This document shows positions 46,190 through 56,600 of a stretch of DNA of 64,000 nucleotides, piece by piece (positions within the stretch are counted from its first letter, which is position 1; each line of letters opens with the position of its first letter). Source of the DNA: Symsagittifera roscoffensis (taxonomy: Eukaryota > Xenacoelomorpha > Acoela > Convolutidae); contig NC_087068.1 of assembly GCF_963678635.1 (NCBI RefSeq), positions 38,527,649-38,591,648 on the forward strand, given 5' to 3'. The translations under genes and the position numbers were made by a program. The notes under the pieces are model-generated. The model searched no databases and had not been told where the DNA came from. It worked only from the letters and a program-made list of their open reading frames with translations.

Positions 46190-46597
46190 TGGAACCTGAT
46201 CTAAACTATAGTTTTTGATTGGATAAATTAGATATTTTACCACTGTAAAGTATTTAATATTAACCAATCATTATCCATCTAACTAACAACCCACTTATTT
46301 GTAAGTGCTGAAATTACTTGTAATTTCAGCACCAGAGAGATTTGAAATTAACTTAGAAATTAGTTGCCTCTCCAAGAGAACTTCAGCAGCCGCAACAACC
46401 AGTATATCCTAGATCTATTGAGCCTAGCAGAGACTAGTTAAACACCCTGAGACTAGAAAGTATAAGAGTAAGATTAGGATCGGTATTAGACTAAGAAGTT
46501 GCACGAATCTATCCGGCCGAAAATAAGATAGCGTGACCAGCAGAGGGTGTACCCTATCCGAAATTACTCTATGGTTAACCACATCGGTCCTAACTCA
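46190..46597 (+). repeat. 3' LTR of copy 1
   Basis: This 408-bp repeat runs from TGGAACC to AACTCA and matches the 5' LTR with about 13 differences including indels. The perfect hairpin (46305-46332) is unchanged. Confidence 0.95.
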
Positions 46598-46601
46598 CTA
46601 T
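46598..46601. repeat. Target site duplication CTAT, 3' side
   Basis: CTAT follows the terminal CA of the 3' LTR and matches the four bases before the 5' LTR. Confidence 0.93.
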
Positions 46602-48344
46602 GTCAGAATTTGTCAGATATTGTGTTAAGTTATTGTCTAGAAGTATTGTAAGTGACCAATGACGAGTGCGGTCATCAATAAAAATCCTTTTTTAATGTAA
46701 TGGGTTTTAATTGATTGCAGTGTACTTCTACGCTAACTATTTTATCAAAAATCTTTATAGGCATTTTGAAAACTTATCTAGATTTACTTTGAGACAATTA
46801 ATTTCGTTTTTTCCTCTATGATGTCTAAAATTGGCCAAAAACAATATTCAAAATGCTCAAATATAAGAATTAAATCGCATAGGCTTATAAATTACAAGAA
46901 AAATCTTTACCATAGGTTGCAACTGGTGCGTTTTGTTGCAAACAGAAAAAAAGTTTTTAGTTTTGAGCTTCAATAGTTAAAGATTGAGAGTATTCTCAAT
47001 ATGTTGATGTAATATTGAAAGGTATTTCATACGGTTTCAAAATAAAAAGATTTCTATATTTCACCCTAAAATCGTTTTTAAAGAACTATAAAACTACCTG
47101 TTTATCGCCTGCTCCAACATGGCTATTTTGTATGATACTTGCTTGTAAGCTGGTAAGAAAAAAATTAGTTTAAAATATAAAATTTGAAATATTTCAGATG
47201 AACAAAACAACTATCGGCAAAGCATTATGTTTGAATTTTTAAAGAGACGATAAATCGAGGGTTGCAGAGTCAGAGCAGAATTTGATGAGAATATTTTTCT
47301 GCAATTATATCCTAAATTTGTTTGTTTTTCGATGTGTAGTATTACACGGTAGTGTACATGCCTAATGTCGATGGTGCTTATTAAAAATAGTTTTATTTTT
47401 AACTGAAATTTTATGATTTATTGAACTAGCGAAGATGAATATTTCTGTTTGCCGTTTCCAAAAACATCTACCGAAAAGTTTTTGTTGCACTAATGCATGA
47501 AACTTGCTATGCAGCTAGTTTTTGTTGGTTAAAATTTGATGGAGCTGAGACTCGATAGTTTTAGAATGCTGGATTAATGTAACTTGTCACCATCAAACGT
47601 TTTAAAAATATTCGAGAACAATTTTTTGGATCAACTTCATTGTGCAAGCGGTATACACCATAAATTATTTTGTTTTCTAAACTTTAAATTTTTATGGTTT
47701 TTCAACTGCTCTTTTTTGATAAGAAACTTGATGCGTGTCTTCCCATCAATTTTAGAATTTATATTTTTGTTGAGAAGAAAAGAAGTTTATTGATAACTGA
47801 GTTCAGTTTTTCTTGTTTCGGGGCTTGATCACACTACTGACACAGTTGAAGTTTTTCACTTGTTCTAGCTTAAAAGAGTAATTTACAACATTTTATTATA
47901 GTTAATGGTGGAAGTAAAAAAAATCTTTTCATTGAAACTGAAAAACTGCAAAATCTAATAAAATTTGTTGCAAGATACTGAATACGTATTGTTTATTTTT
48001 GGAAGAAATTGTTTCCATCGTTTTGATTTTATCAAATGCTTTAGTTGAGTGCTGTTGACATTAAATGTTGTCTCTGAAAAGTGGTAGTCAAACTTAGATA
48101 GGTTTCACAAAATTTGGTGTGTTTGAAATGTTTATAATTTAAAGTTAAAAAGGTTGTTACTCAATGCATAAATGGTTTCTGGGTTCGATATTTTTGTAAC
48201 TGCTATATCAAGTTTATCTGACAAGTTACCAGGTGAGTTTTTTTTATAATTTTCAGAAGTTTTTTTTCGGAGCATAGGAAAAACTATTTCTTCCGGATAA
48301 ATTATTTCTTCACATGAGTCTTTTAGTTTAGTCTGAAAACTTTT
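46602..48344. repeat. Tandem duplication unit B, first copy
   Basis: This sequence was originally continuous with unit A and is now separated from it by the LTR element. It is repeated at 49731-51488 with clearly more differences (several per cent) than seen between A and A'. No gene recognised; the open frames are short and AT-driven. Confidence 0.88.
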
Positions 48345-49730
48345 GTTAAACATTAATTGGAATTGGCATTTCTTGCGAACTCAATGAGGCAATTTAATGG
48401 CAAAGACCGGATAAACCGGGAATAAACTATTCAGTTTCATCCATCCATGAATTATTTAGCTGAACTTTGTATCTTTCCTCAGTTTTCATGGGAAAACTAT
48501 AATTTATGATAGAAAAAAGGAAAATTAGATTTCATTCATATTCGTTAGAAGCTGAAAGGCGCAAACTCTCATAGTATAAAACCTTTGTTGAAAAGCGCGC
48601 AATCAGAAAACTACCGTGACAATAAGGAGCGGCAAATTCATATTGGAAAATTCTGAAACCTTTATTTAATTGTTTTAAAAAGTAATAAAAAATTTATTTT
48701 ACGTCTTTTTATGACACATACCTTTTTATGATGTACAAATGGCGCTGAGCAAGTTCGATTGTTAAAACCGATCGAGCTTTTTTTCGTCAAAAACTGAGTT
48801 TTCCCGTCATTAATTGCGATGGCCTGAAAATTAATTGCTCGCATTGATCTAAAATTAAGAAGCGAAAGTCTTAAAAGAAGCCATACGCGACAAGCGAAGG
48901 CTTAGAAATCAGTCATGCTAGTCGCAATAGCCTTGAAAAATTTTCTGGAAAAATCAGGTTAGGTTGCGCATCTCAGGGTGAAGTCGGGACATCAGTTGCG
49001 GCCATTGATGAGGGAAAACTTTGTAATACATGATCGAGGCAAAAGGCTGCACATGACTTAAAATACAAGTCACCTATAAATAATAATTAAACAACAATGA
49101 TTTCTGGATGTTTTAAATTCTTATAGAATCTACCGAAAAAATAAACACTTGAACTGATATTTCAGATATGAAAGAAAATGTGTAAATTAATTTTAAGTAA
49201 AATTAAATCACAGATACAAATAAATATGTATTTCAGTAAAACTGAACAAGTCTTGACAAAACATCAGAGGTGTTTAAAATTTTCCTAGATTATTTTGAAT
49301 GTTTTTAGTCGTGACACTTAATAATGGTTTGCCATTGATGGAATTTATTTGCTTAATTTCAAAAATATTTCTCTTATTTGATCTTTTCTCGTTTTTACAA
49401 AAGATTAACCTCGAATTGAATTAATACTCCAAAATCGTATTTCATAAAATTACCCTCGTTTTTGGAAAAAATTATTCATCTATTGCCAATTATATTTTTC
49501 GATGAAATATGACTTCTTCAATTACTTTATCAATACGGTGATTTCCTAGTTTGCTTTTTTATAAGCTGGCAACCATTGTATTTTATTTAACAAAATATCA
49601 AAAAAACATCCGAACCAGGAAAACAGATTGTGGTAACACAGTCTGTTCCATTTTGAATCACTAGACGATGAACCAAATATTGCACGAACGCTTCAAGTTA
49701 CAACTGCCCAGATTTTGTTTTTCTGCCTAT
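48345..49730. repeat. Tandem duplication unit A', second copy
   Basis: Second copy of 26745-28129. It is joined at its left to the end of B (junction at about 48344, CTTTTGTTAAACATT) and at its right directly to B' without any insertion. Confidence 0.9.
49727..49730. other. Empty (pre-integration) target site
   Basis: The sequence CTGCCTATGTCAGAATTT is the uninterrupted target. It contains one CTAT where the occupied unit has two flanking the LTRs. It documents exactly where and how the retroelement inserted. Confidence 0.92.
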
Positions 49731-51488
49731 GTCAGAATTTGTCAGAAATTGTGTTAAGTTATTTGTTTAGAAGTATTGTAAGTGACCAATGACGAGTGCG
49801 GTCATCAATAAAAATCCTTTTTTAATGTAATGGGTTTTAATTGATTGCAGTGTACTTCTACGCTAACTATTTTATCAAAAATCTTTATAGGCATTTTGAA
49901 AACTTATCTAGATTTACTTTGAGACATTTAATCTCGTTTTTTCCTCTATGATGTCTAAAACTGGCCAAAAACAATATTCAAAATGCTCAGATATAAGAAT
50001 TAAATCGCATAGGCTTATAAATTACAAAAAAATCTTTACCATAGGTTGCAACTGGTGCTTTTTGTTGCAAACAGTAAAAAAGTTTTTAGTTTTGAGCTTC
50101 AATAAATAAAGGTTGCAAGTATTCTCAATATGTTGATGTAATATTGAAAAGTATTTCATACGGTTTCAAAATAAAAAGATTTCTATGTTTCACCCTAAAA
50201 TCGTTTTTAAAGAACTATAAAACTACCTGTTTATCGGCTGCTCCAATATGGCAATTTTGTATGATACTTGCTTGTAAGCTGGTAAGAAAAAAATTAGTTT
50301 AAAATATAAAATTTGAAATATTTCAGATGAACAAAACAACTATCGGCAAAGCATTATGTTTGAATTTTTAAAGAGACGATAAATCGAGGGTTGCAGAGTC
50401 AGAGCAGAATTTGATGAGAATATTTTTCTGCAATTATATCCTAAATTTGTTGGTTTTTCGATTAGTAGTATTACACGGTAGTGTACATTACTGATGTCGA
50501 TGGTGCTTATTAAAAATAGTCCTAATTTTAACTGGAATTTTATGATTTTTTGAACTAGTGTAGATGATTATTTCTGTTTGCGTTTCCAAAAATATCTACC
50601 GAAAAGTTTTTATTGCACTAATGCATGAAACTCGCTATGCAGCTAGTTTTTGTTGGTTAAAATTTGATGGAGCTGAGACTCGATAGTTTTAGAATGTTGG
50701 ATTAATGTAATTTGTCACCATCAAACTTTTTAAAAATGACTCGAGAACAATTTTTTTGAATCAACTTCATTGTGCAAGCGGTATACACCATAAATTATTT
50801 TGTTTTCTAAACTTTAAATTGTTATGGTTTTTCAACTGCTCTTTTGTGATAAGAAACTTGATGCGTGTCTTCCCATCAATTTTAGAATTTATATTTTTGT
50901 TGAGAAGAAAAGAGGTCTATTGATAACTGAGTTCAGTTTTTCTTGTTTCGGGGCTTGATGACACTCCTGACACAGTTGAAGTTTTTCACTTGTTCTAGCT
51001 TAAAAGAGTAATTTACAACATTTTATTATAGATAATGGTTGAAGTAAAAAAAAATCTGTTCATTGGAACTGAAAAACTGCAAAATCTAATGAAATTTGTT
51101 GCAAGATACTGAATACGTTTTGTTAATTTTTTGAAGAAGTTGTTTCCATCGTTTTGATTTTTTCAAATGCTTTGGTTGAGTGCTGTTGACATTAAACGTA
51201 ACGGCAAATGTTGTCTGTGAAAATAGGTAGTCAAACTTAGATAGGTTTCACAAAATTTGGTGTGTTTGAAATGTTTATAATTTAAAGTTAAAAATGTTTG
51301 TTACTCAATGCATATATGGATTCTGGGTTCAATATTTTTTGTAACTGCTATGTCTAGTTTATCTGACAAGTTACCAGGTGAGTTTTGTGATAATTTTCAG
51401 AAATTTTTTTTTCGGAGTATTGGAAAAATTACTTCTACCGGATAAACTATTTCTTCACATGAGTCTTTCAGTTTAGTCTGAAAATTTT
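49731..51488. repeat. Tandem duplication unit B', second copy
   Basis: Second copy of 46602-48344. At its end a 30-bp stretch around GTTTAGTCTGAAAATTTTGC is itself tandemly doubled (51468 and 51498). Confidence 0.88.
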
Positions 51489-52413
51489 GCCATTGTTTCA
51501 GTTTAGTCTGAAAATTTTGCCATTGTTTTGAACAGATTGATTGTATCTATTTTTTCTGGAAAAATTTATTTTTCATTTAATTCTTCTTTTTATGCTGAAA
51601 AAATATAGTTTGTTTCTATCAGGTTTTTTTTTTGAATTTGTTTCAACTTGTTTAGCGTCCATTCAAATTTTTAATCGAAGATCGCTGGATTATCACTTAC
51701 CTTAATTAACAATGAGTTTCTTGTCACTGAAAACATATGAGAATATTTTTGGTTAATTTGTATTCTCGTAAACTAATTTTTTTGCAGATTTTTTTCTAGC
51801 TTGAAATGTTGGAAAAATTTTTGCTGGAAAAAGTTAGTGAATAAAATCCTATGAATTACTGAAGAAACATTCCAGCAAAAAAAAACGAGATATCCCAAGA
51901 CTGTAACGTAAGCCTGCAAAACAAAGTAGCATTCAAAAATATAAGTTAAAACAATAAAACATAGGTTATTTGTCTATGAGTGAGAAAGAATTCATCAAAA
52001 AGAAAGCTTAAAGGTAACCCACAAAAAATCTGTGCTCGTTTATTTTGATTTCATTTTTTTTGTTGGGAAGACACGGAGTCTGTTTTCATATTTTCTTGTT
52101 TAGGGTTTCATGTCACTTTTCTGAACAGTAGGAACTTCTATTTTATTCTAGCTTTTTTGAAAATATAGTCAAATCGCTTCGTAGTTTTTTTATTTATAAA
52201 ATCCGAAAATGAGCTCAATAACACTGCAAAAGCTGCAAGCTCTATGAAAACCATTATAAAACATTGAGTGTGCATTGTTTTTTATGAAAAATGATATCCA
52301 TCGTCCTGATTATGTTCATTATTATCTACTGACCATTGAAGGTACGCGCTATTCATATCTGTGTTTTTATGGTTTCCTTTTAATTTCTGAGAATCTAATG
52401 ATTTAATTTTTCT
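51489..52413. other. Spacer with a diverged third B-like copy
   Basis: From about 52020 the text resembles the second half of B in order and spacing (a GGGAAGACACGGAGTCT block, then a TTTTCTTGTTTAGGGTTTCATG-type block, then CTGCAAAAGCTG). It is much more diverged than B' and suggests an older repeat unit. 51489-52020 shows nothing recognisable. Confidence 0.4.
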
Positions 52414-52613
52414 NNNNNNNNNNNNNNNNNNNNNNNNNNNNNNNNNNNNNNNNNNNNNNNNNNNNNNNNNNNNNNNNNNNNNNNNNNNNNNNNNNNNNNN
52501 NNNNNNNNNNNNNNNNNNNNNNNNNNNNNNNNNNNNNNNNNNNNNNNNNNNNNNNNNNNNNNNNNNNNNNNNNNNNNNNNNNNNNNNNNNNNNNNNNNNN
52601 NNNNNNNNNNNNN
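52414..52613. other. Assembly gap, 200 N
   Basis: Exactly 200 N. Copy 2 resumes at a point that corresponds to base 29210 of copy 1, so about 1,080 bp of 5' LTR and leader should lie in the gap if copy 2 is complete. The stated size is then nominal. Confidence 0.98.
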
Positions 52614-53192
52614 GATCTTAAATCATTTTCTACTTAATTAAATTTCAAACTTGATCATCAAGGCTTATCCTTGGATCAAACAGAACAACTTTGTTCTCCC
52701 CCACCCACTTAATTAGTGTCTAACGACCTCAAACGTCGATTCACTACCCAACCCTTTCTAAAAACCCAGGACTAATAGAAATTTTTACACAAAACTAATC
52801 ATTCAAATTAGGATAAACAGTGAAGAACTTCGGTTATTCATCCTTCACTTGACCCCCCCTCTTACCAGACCCAGGATAAATCTTAGACTTAGTAAGTTTA
52901 AAATAGTATCTAACGAACTACTCGCGTTCTAATTATACCTGAACCTTGTGGATCGATTTACTATTCTCCAACCCTTGAACACAATCACTACCCCTAAGTA
53001 AGATTAAGTAAGTTAACACCTTAGCTTATACTAGTCACGAGAAAGTAAAAATCATTCTTCGGAATCGATATACTTTTCTCTCCAACCCTGAACAAATAGA
53101 CCCAGGTTAAGCTAACCAAAAAATCGTAAGAACTAACAGTTTAGGAAAATAGAAATCATTTAACAACCTTTGCATCCGTCATTCTAAACCTT
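52614..53192 (+). other. Copy 2 leader, structured
   Basis: It contains the conserved 25-nt stem-loop (52653-52677), the two UUCG tetraloop hairpins (52826-52835 and 53054-53065) and the candidate splice donor GTAAGT (53008-53013). All are in the same order and spacing as in copy 1. Confidence 0.6.
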
Positions 53193-53660
53193 ATGTCATT
53201 TAAAAACCTAGGAAATAAACAAACAATCATTTTACACAATTGTGAAATAGATAACAAAAAATACGACCTTGTAATCACACCTCATACACAAACAGTTGGA
53301 TACATTCGCACAAAACGACAAACACTAAAGAGGAAAATAATAACTAAACAAAGACAAATAACACGAAAAAGATTTTCAAAAAATCGAAACGCATTTTCAG
53401 AATCAGAAACCAACAGTTTAGACGAACTTTACAAACTAAAAGAATCAGTAGATAAAAATTACCCACTTCACGATCAATTATATTTTTCTGACTCAGAAAC
53501 AACTTCAAATTCATCACAAAGAGGAAAAAGAAGAATAAAAAAACAGTACAAACACAAACCAGTACATCTATACAATTGGAATCAACCAATTCGACACATT
53601 AATAATTACATATTAACAGTCATCAAACGAAAAAATGAGTTCAACACACACCCCAGGTGA
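53193..53660 (+). CDS. Pre-gag basic accessory protein, intact
   Basis: This 155-codon ORF starts at ATG 53193, and its last 26 bases overlap gag in another frame. Residues about 38-70 are very rich in Lys and Arg (KRKIITKQRQITRKRFSKNR), like a nuclear/nucleolar localisation or RNA-binding arginine-rich motif. Then come an acidic Ser-rich stretch (SESETNSLDE and FSDSETTSNSS, possible CK2 sites), a second basic patch (RGKRRIKKQYKHK) and a Trp-containing C-terminus. No known family is recognised. Its position ahead of gag and its composition suggest a regulatory RNA- or DNA-binding protein. A Rev- or Tat-like role is speculation. Conservation of the frame in copy 1, apart from one frameshift, supports that it is real. 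Confidence 0.72.
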   Translation: MSFKNLGNKQTIILHNCEIDNKKYDLVITPHTQTVGYIRTKRQTLKRKIITKQRQITRKRFSKNRNAFSESETNSLDELYKLKESVDKNYPLHDQLYFSDSETTSNSSQRGKRRIKKQYKHKPVHLYNWNQPIRHINNYILTVIKRKNEFNTHPR

Positions 53661-56600
53661 CGAAACTCCAGATGATGATGAAATCTTTCCTTTTATAGTA
53701 GATGCAGATACTGATAGAGGACAACACATATTTTGTCAAAATTTACTCGTAAATTTATTTGAACCCGGAATCAGCCCATGTAAAACAGAGTTCCCCGATG
53801 TAAAAATCAAAAGACAAATCATAGATCACTACTTAAAAGATATATGCAACATAACACAACAGTATGGAATCTACTCTATAGAATTCACCTCACCAAACCA
53901 TAATAATAGAACATATACAATTCAAACAGACGATCTTGATTTAGAATTTTCAAAAGTTTTTTCAGAATATATAAAAAGCATCCAATACCATAACTCACAA
54001 AGAGCAAACTCCATTTTCACCAATGAAGTTTTCGCAATAATATATAGTTATATTTCGATATTAGAAAATGAACTCCCATTAACAAATGTCTCACCGACAG
54101 AAACATCTAAACATTTAAGAGTACGACATGAAATCACACTACTCTCTAGTTATTTAAACATCATTAAAGAAAATTTCACGAAAGACGACGTTTCACAACA
54201 TACCAAACACGATTTACAAAAAATTTTGGCATGGTTCATAATAGATTATTTCACACACAATATTGATTTAATTGCACAAGCAAGAAAAAATTTTAGACCC
54301 CAAAATTCGAACGATGATACCGCTATCACAGAACAATCAGATTATGTTTGGGACCCCGAATGGTCTCATCCCGCATTTATAAGCTTTCCACAATCAATCT
54401 CAAGTCAAGCAATAGGTACAATATCTTACATAAGAGATTATGTAAGAGTAATACCATTAACAATTGATGCAACACCATTAAACTATAATACATTTTTACC
54501 CGATACACAAAATAATAGTTTAAACTCGACAGTCATACACAACGAAAACCTCAATGGAACTAGGAATCTTACTCAACAAGATATCCAGACACCATCACAC
54601 TTCATAAATGAAGAAATTGTACACACAACAACTACACAACAAAGTATTTCACCAATACGCCCAAATTTAACAACACCAAGAAATACAAATCCTTCACAAA
54701 CACAGGTAACCTTACAATCAACCGTTAAACCTTCGGTTGCCCCTAAATATTCACATATGGATTACCAAACATACAGACCCATGACAATACCATCAAAAAC
54801 ACGCAAAACATTCACTATAAACAACTTTGCAGACCATAATTATAATTATACACATCCATCAAAAACAAATTATCAACCACAAAGGAATTTTAATCAATAT
54901 ACAAAACCTCGAAACTGGGATAACCCAACGGCCCAATATAATTCCAAAAATTTTCAACCAAATCCTCCACAGGATCGCAGTGAAAATTACCCATTTTTTC
55001 AACAGAATAAAAATAAAAAACAAACATCTTATCAAATGGATTATTTATCCTCAGATGATGATTTCTTACAACCAGATATATTTGCACCAAATACTCAAGA
55101 ATATCGTAGACAAGGAATACAGAGAACACGTACAAATCATAGAAATTTTTCTCCACAATCAATAGATGCACAACATCAACAACCAATTCAACAACAAAAT
55201 CCAATTAATACACAATCTTTTCAACCAATTCAACAACAAAATCCAATGACTGCACACTCGTATCAACCATCACAAATGCAAAATGAAATACCACTCCCAT
55301 ATTATCTCCAACAACATGAAATAACAAGAAACCAACTTTCAAATTTTTCTCAAATGCCAAATGCAGCAGAATCACTACAAATGACAATGAATCCATACCT
55401 AATGGGTGGATCATCAATAACATCAAACAAACCTTTAATGGTTTTCACAGGAACAGACCCTGAATACTCTGTAGAAGATTATTTAAATGCAGTAACAGCA
55501 AACCTGATTTTAAATATAGGACCTGAACCAATTAATACGCCACTACATCAAAATTGGATACATCGACGCACAGCGTTAATACAAACAACCTTAGATGGCA
55601 CAGCCCAAAAATGGTTTTCAGTACTACCTCTAGAAATAAAATCAAACTGGAAAAGATTTACACAAGAATTTTCAAAAATGTTTGACTCCGAAAGAAACAA
55701 ACAACAACAAAGAGTTTTATGTAATGAAATTCGCAGATTACCAAACGAAACCATCAAGCAAATAGCAGTACGAATCGAAACACTAGTTCGAAAAGCATAC
55801 TCACTAAATACACATGACTATAAAAACACAAAGATGACAGAAATCTTAATGATGACCTTAACACCACAATTAAGGAAAATAGCAATAAAAAAGAGAGCAT
55901 CCCATCCTTCTTCAATTCGAGAACCCGATTTAGATTTTCGAAAACTAGTAGACAAATTAGAACAAGCAGAAATCACGATGAAACTAGAAGAAACGGAAAA
56001 TCTGAAATTACAATACGTTAACAAAATTGAAACGACTCCCACTAATATTAATAATATACAGGAATCAGAAACAGACCTCGTTGAAAAAATCACTGAAACA
56101 CTCAATATTTACGAAAAGAACCCGAACTTTAAAGGCAAACCATCTTTCAAAAAATGGTGTAATTATTGCCGACGATACGGACATAGTATTTCCGAATGTA
56201 GACAAAAACAGCAAGATAGTCAAAATAAACCTCAAAAATACAAAGAACCAAATAAATCATTCTATCAATACATGAAAAAAGATCAAAATCTACCGAACAA
56301 AACAGTCCACAGCAACAACAGTTCAGGAAAACCACTCCCGAACAATACAAATTATACAAGAAATCAATCCCCATATAACTCAAGTTATAGAGGAAGATCA
56401 CCAGAACGAAGAAACACGAATAATTCATCACAAAATCACTACAATAGACCAAATAGTCGAAATAACTACTCCAGATCAAATTCAAATACACAACGATTTG
56501 TTTCTAGATCTACTTCCCAATCAAGAAATAACTACTATCCAAACAATCAATCACGAAATTCATCATACAATAGGAATAGAAACTACTCCTATAATCGAAA

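Larger units (their letters stand above)
28130..46597 (+). mobile_element. Copy 1: 18.5-kb Ty3/Gypsy-like env-bearing LTR retroelement, decayed
   Basis: Two LTRs of about 410 bp bound an internal region with leader, pre-gag ORF, gag, pol, two small membrane ORFs, ORF-C, env, ORF-D and a 3' untranslated region. The order RT-RNase H-integrase and the GPY module at the integrase C-terminus place pol in Ty3/Gypsy (Metaviridae). At 18,468 bp it is much longer than the 5-8 kb usual for Gypsy elements. It is inactivated by nonsense codons, frameshifts and deletions listed under the individual genes. The LTRs differ at about 13 of 410 positions, so the insertion is not recent. Copy 2 lies downstream in the same orientation. 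Confidence 0.95.

Noticed and set aside
47584-47793. 69-codon ORF in unit B
   Set aside because: The frame is not kept in B' (indels at 50736-50760), so it is not conserved coding sequence.
55818-56105. Minus-strand frames opposite gag-pol of copy 2
   Set aside because: Antisense shadows of a strongly supported coding frame.
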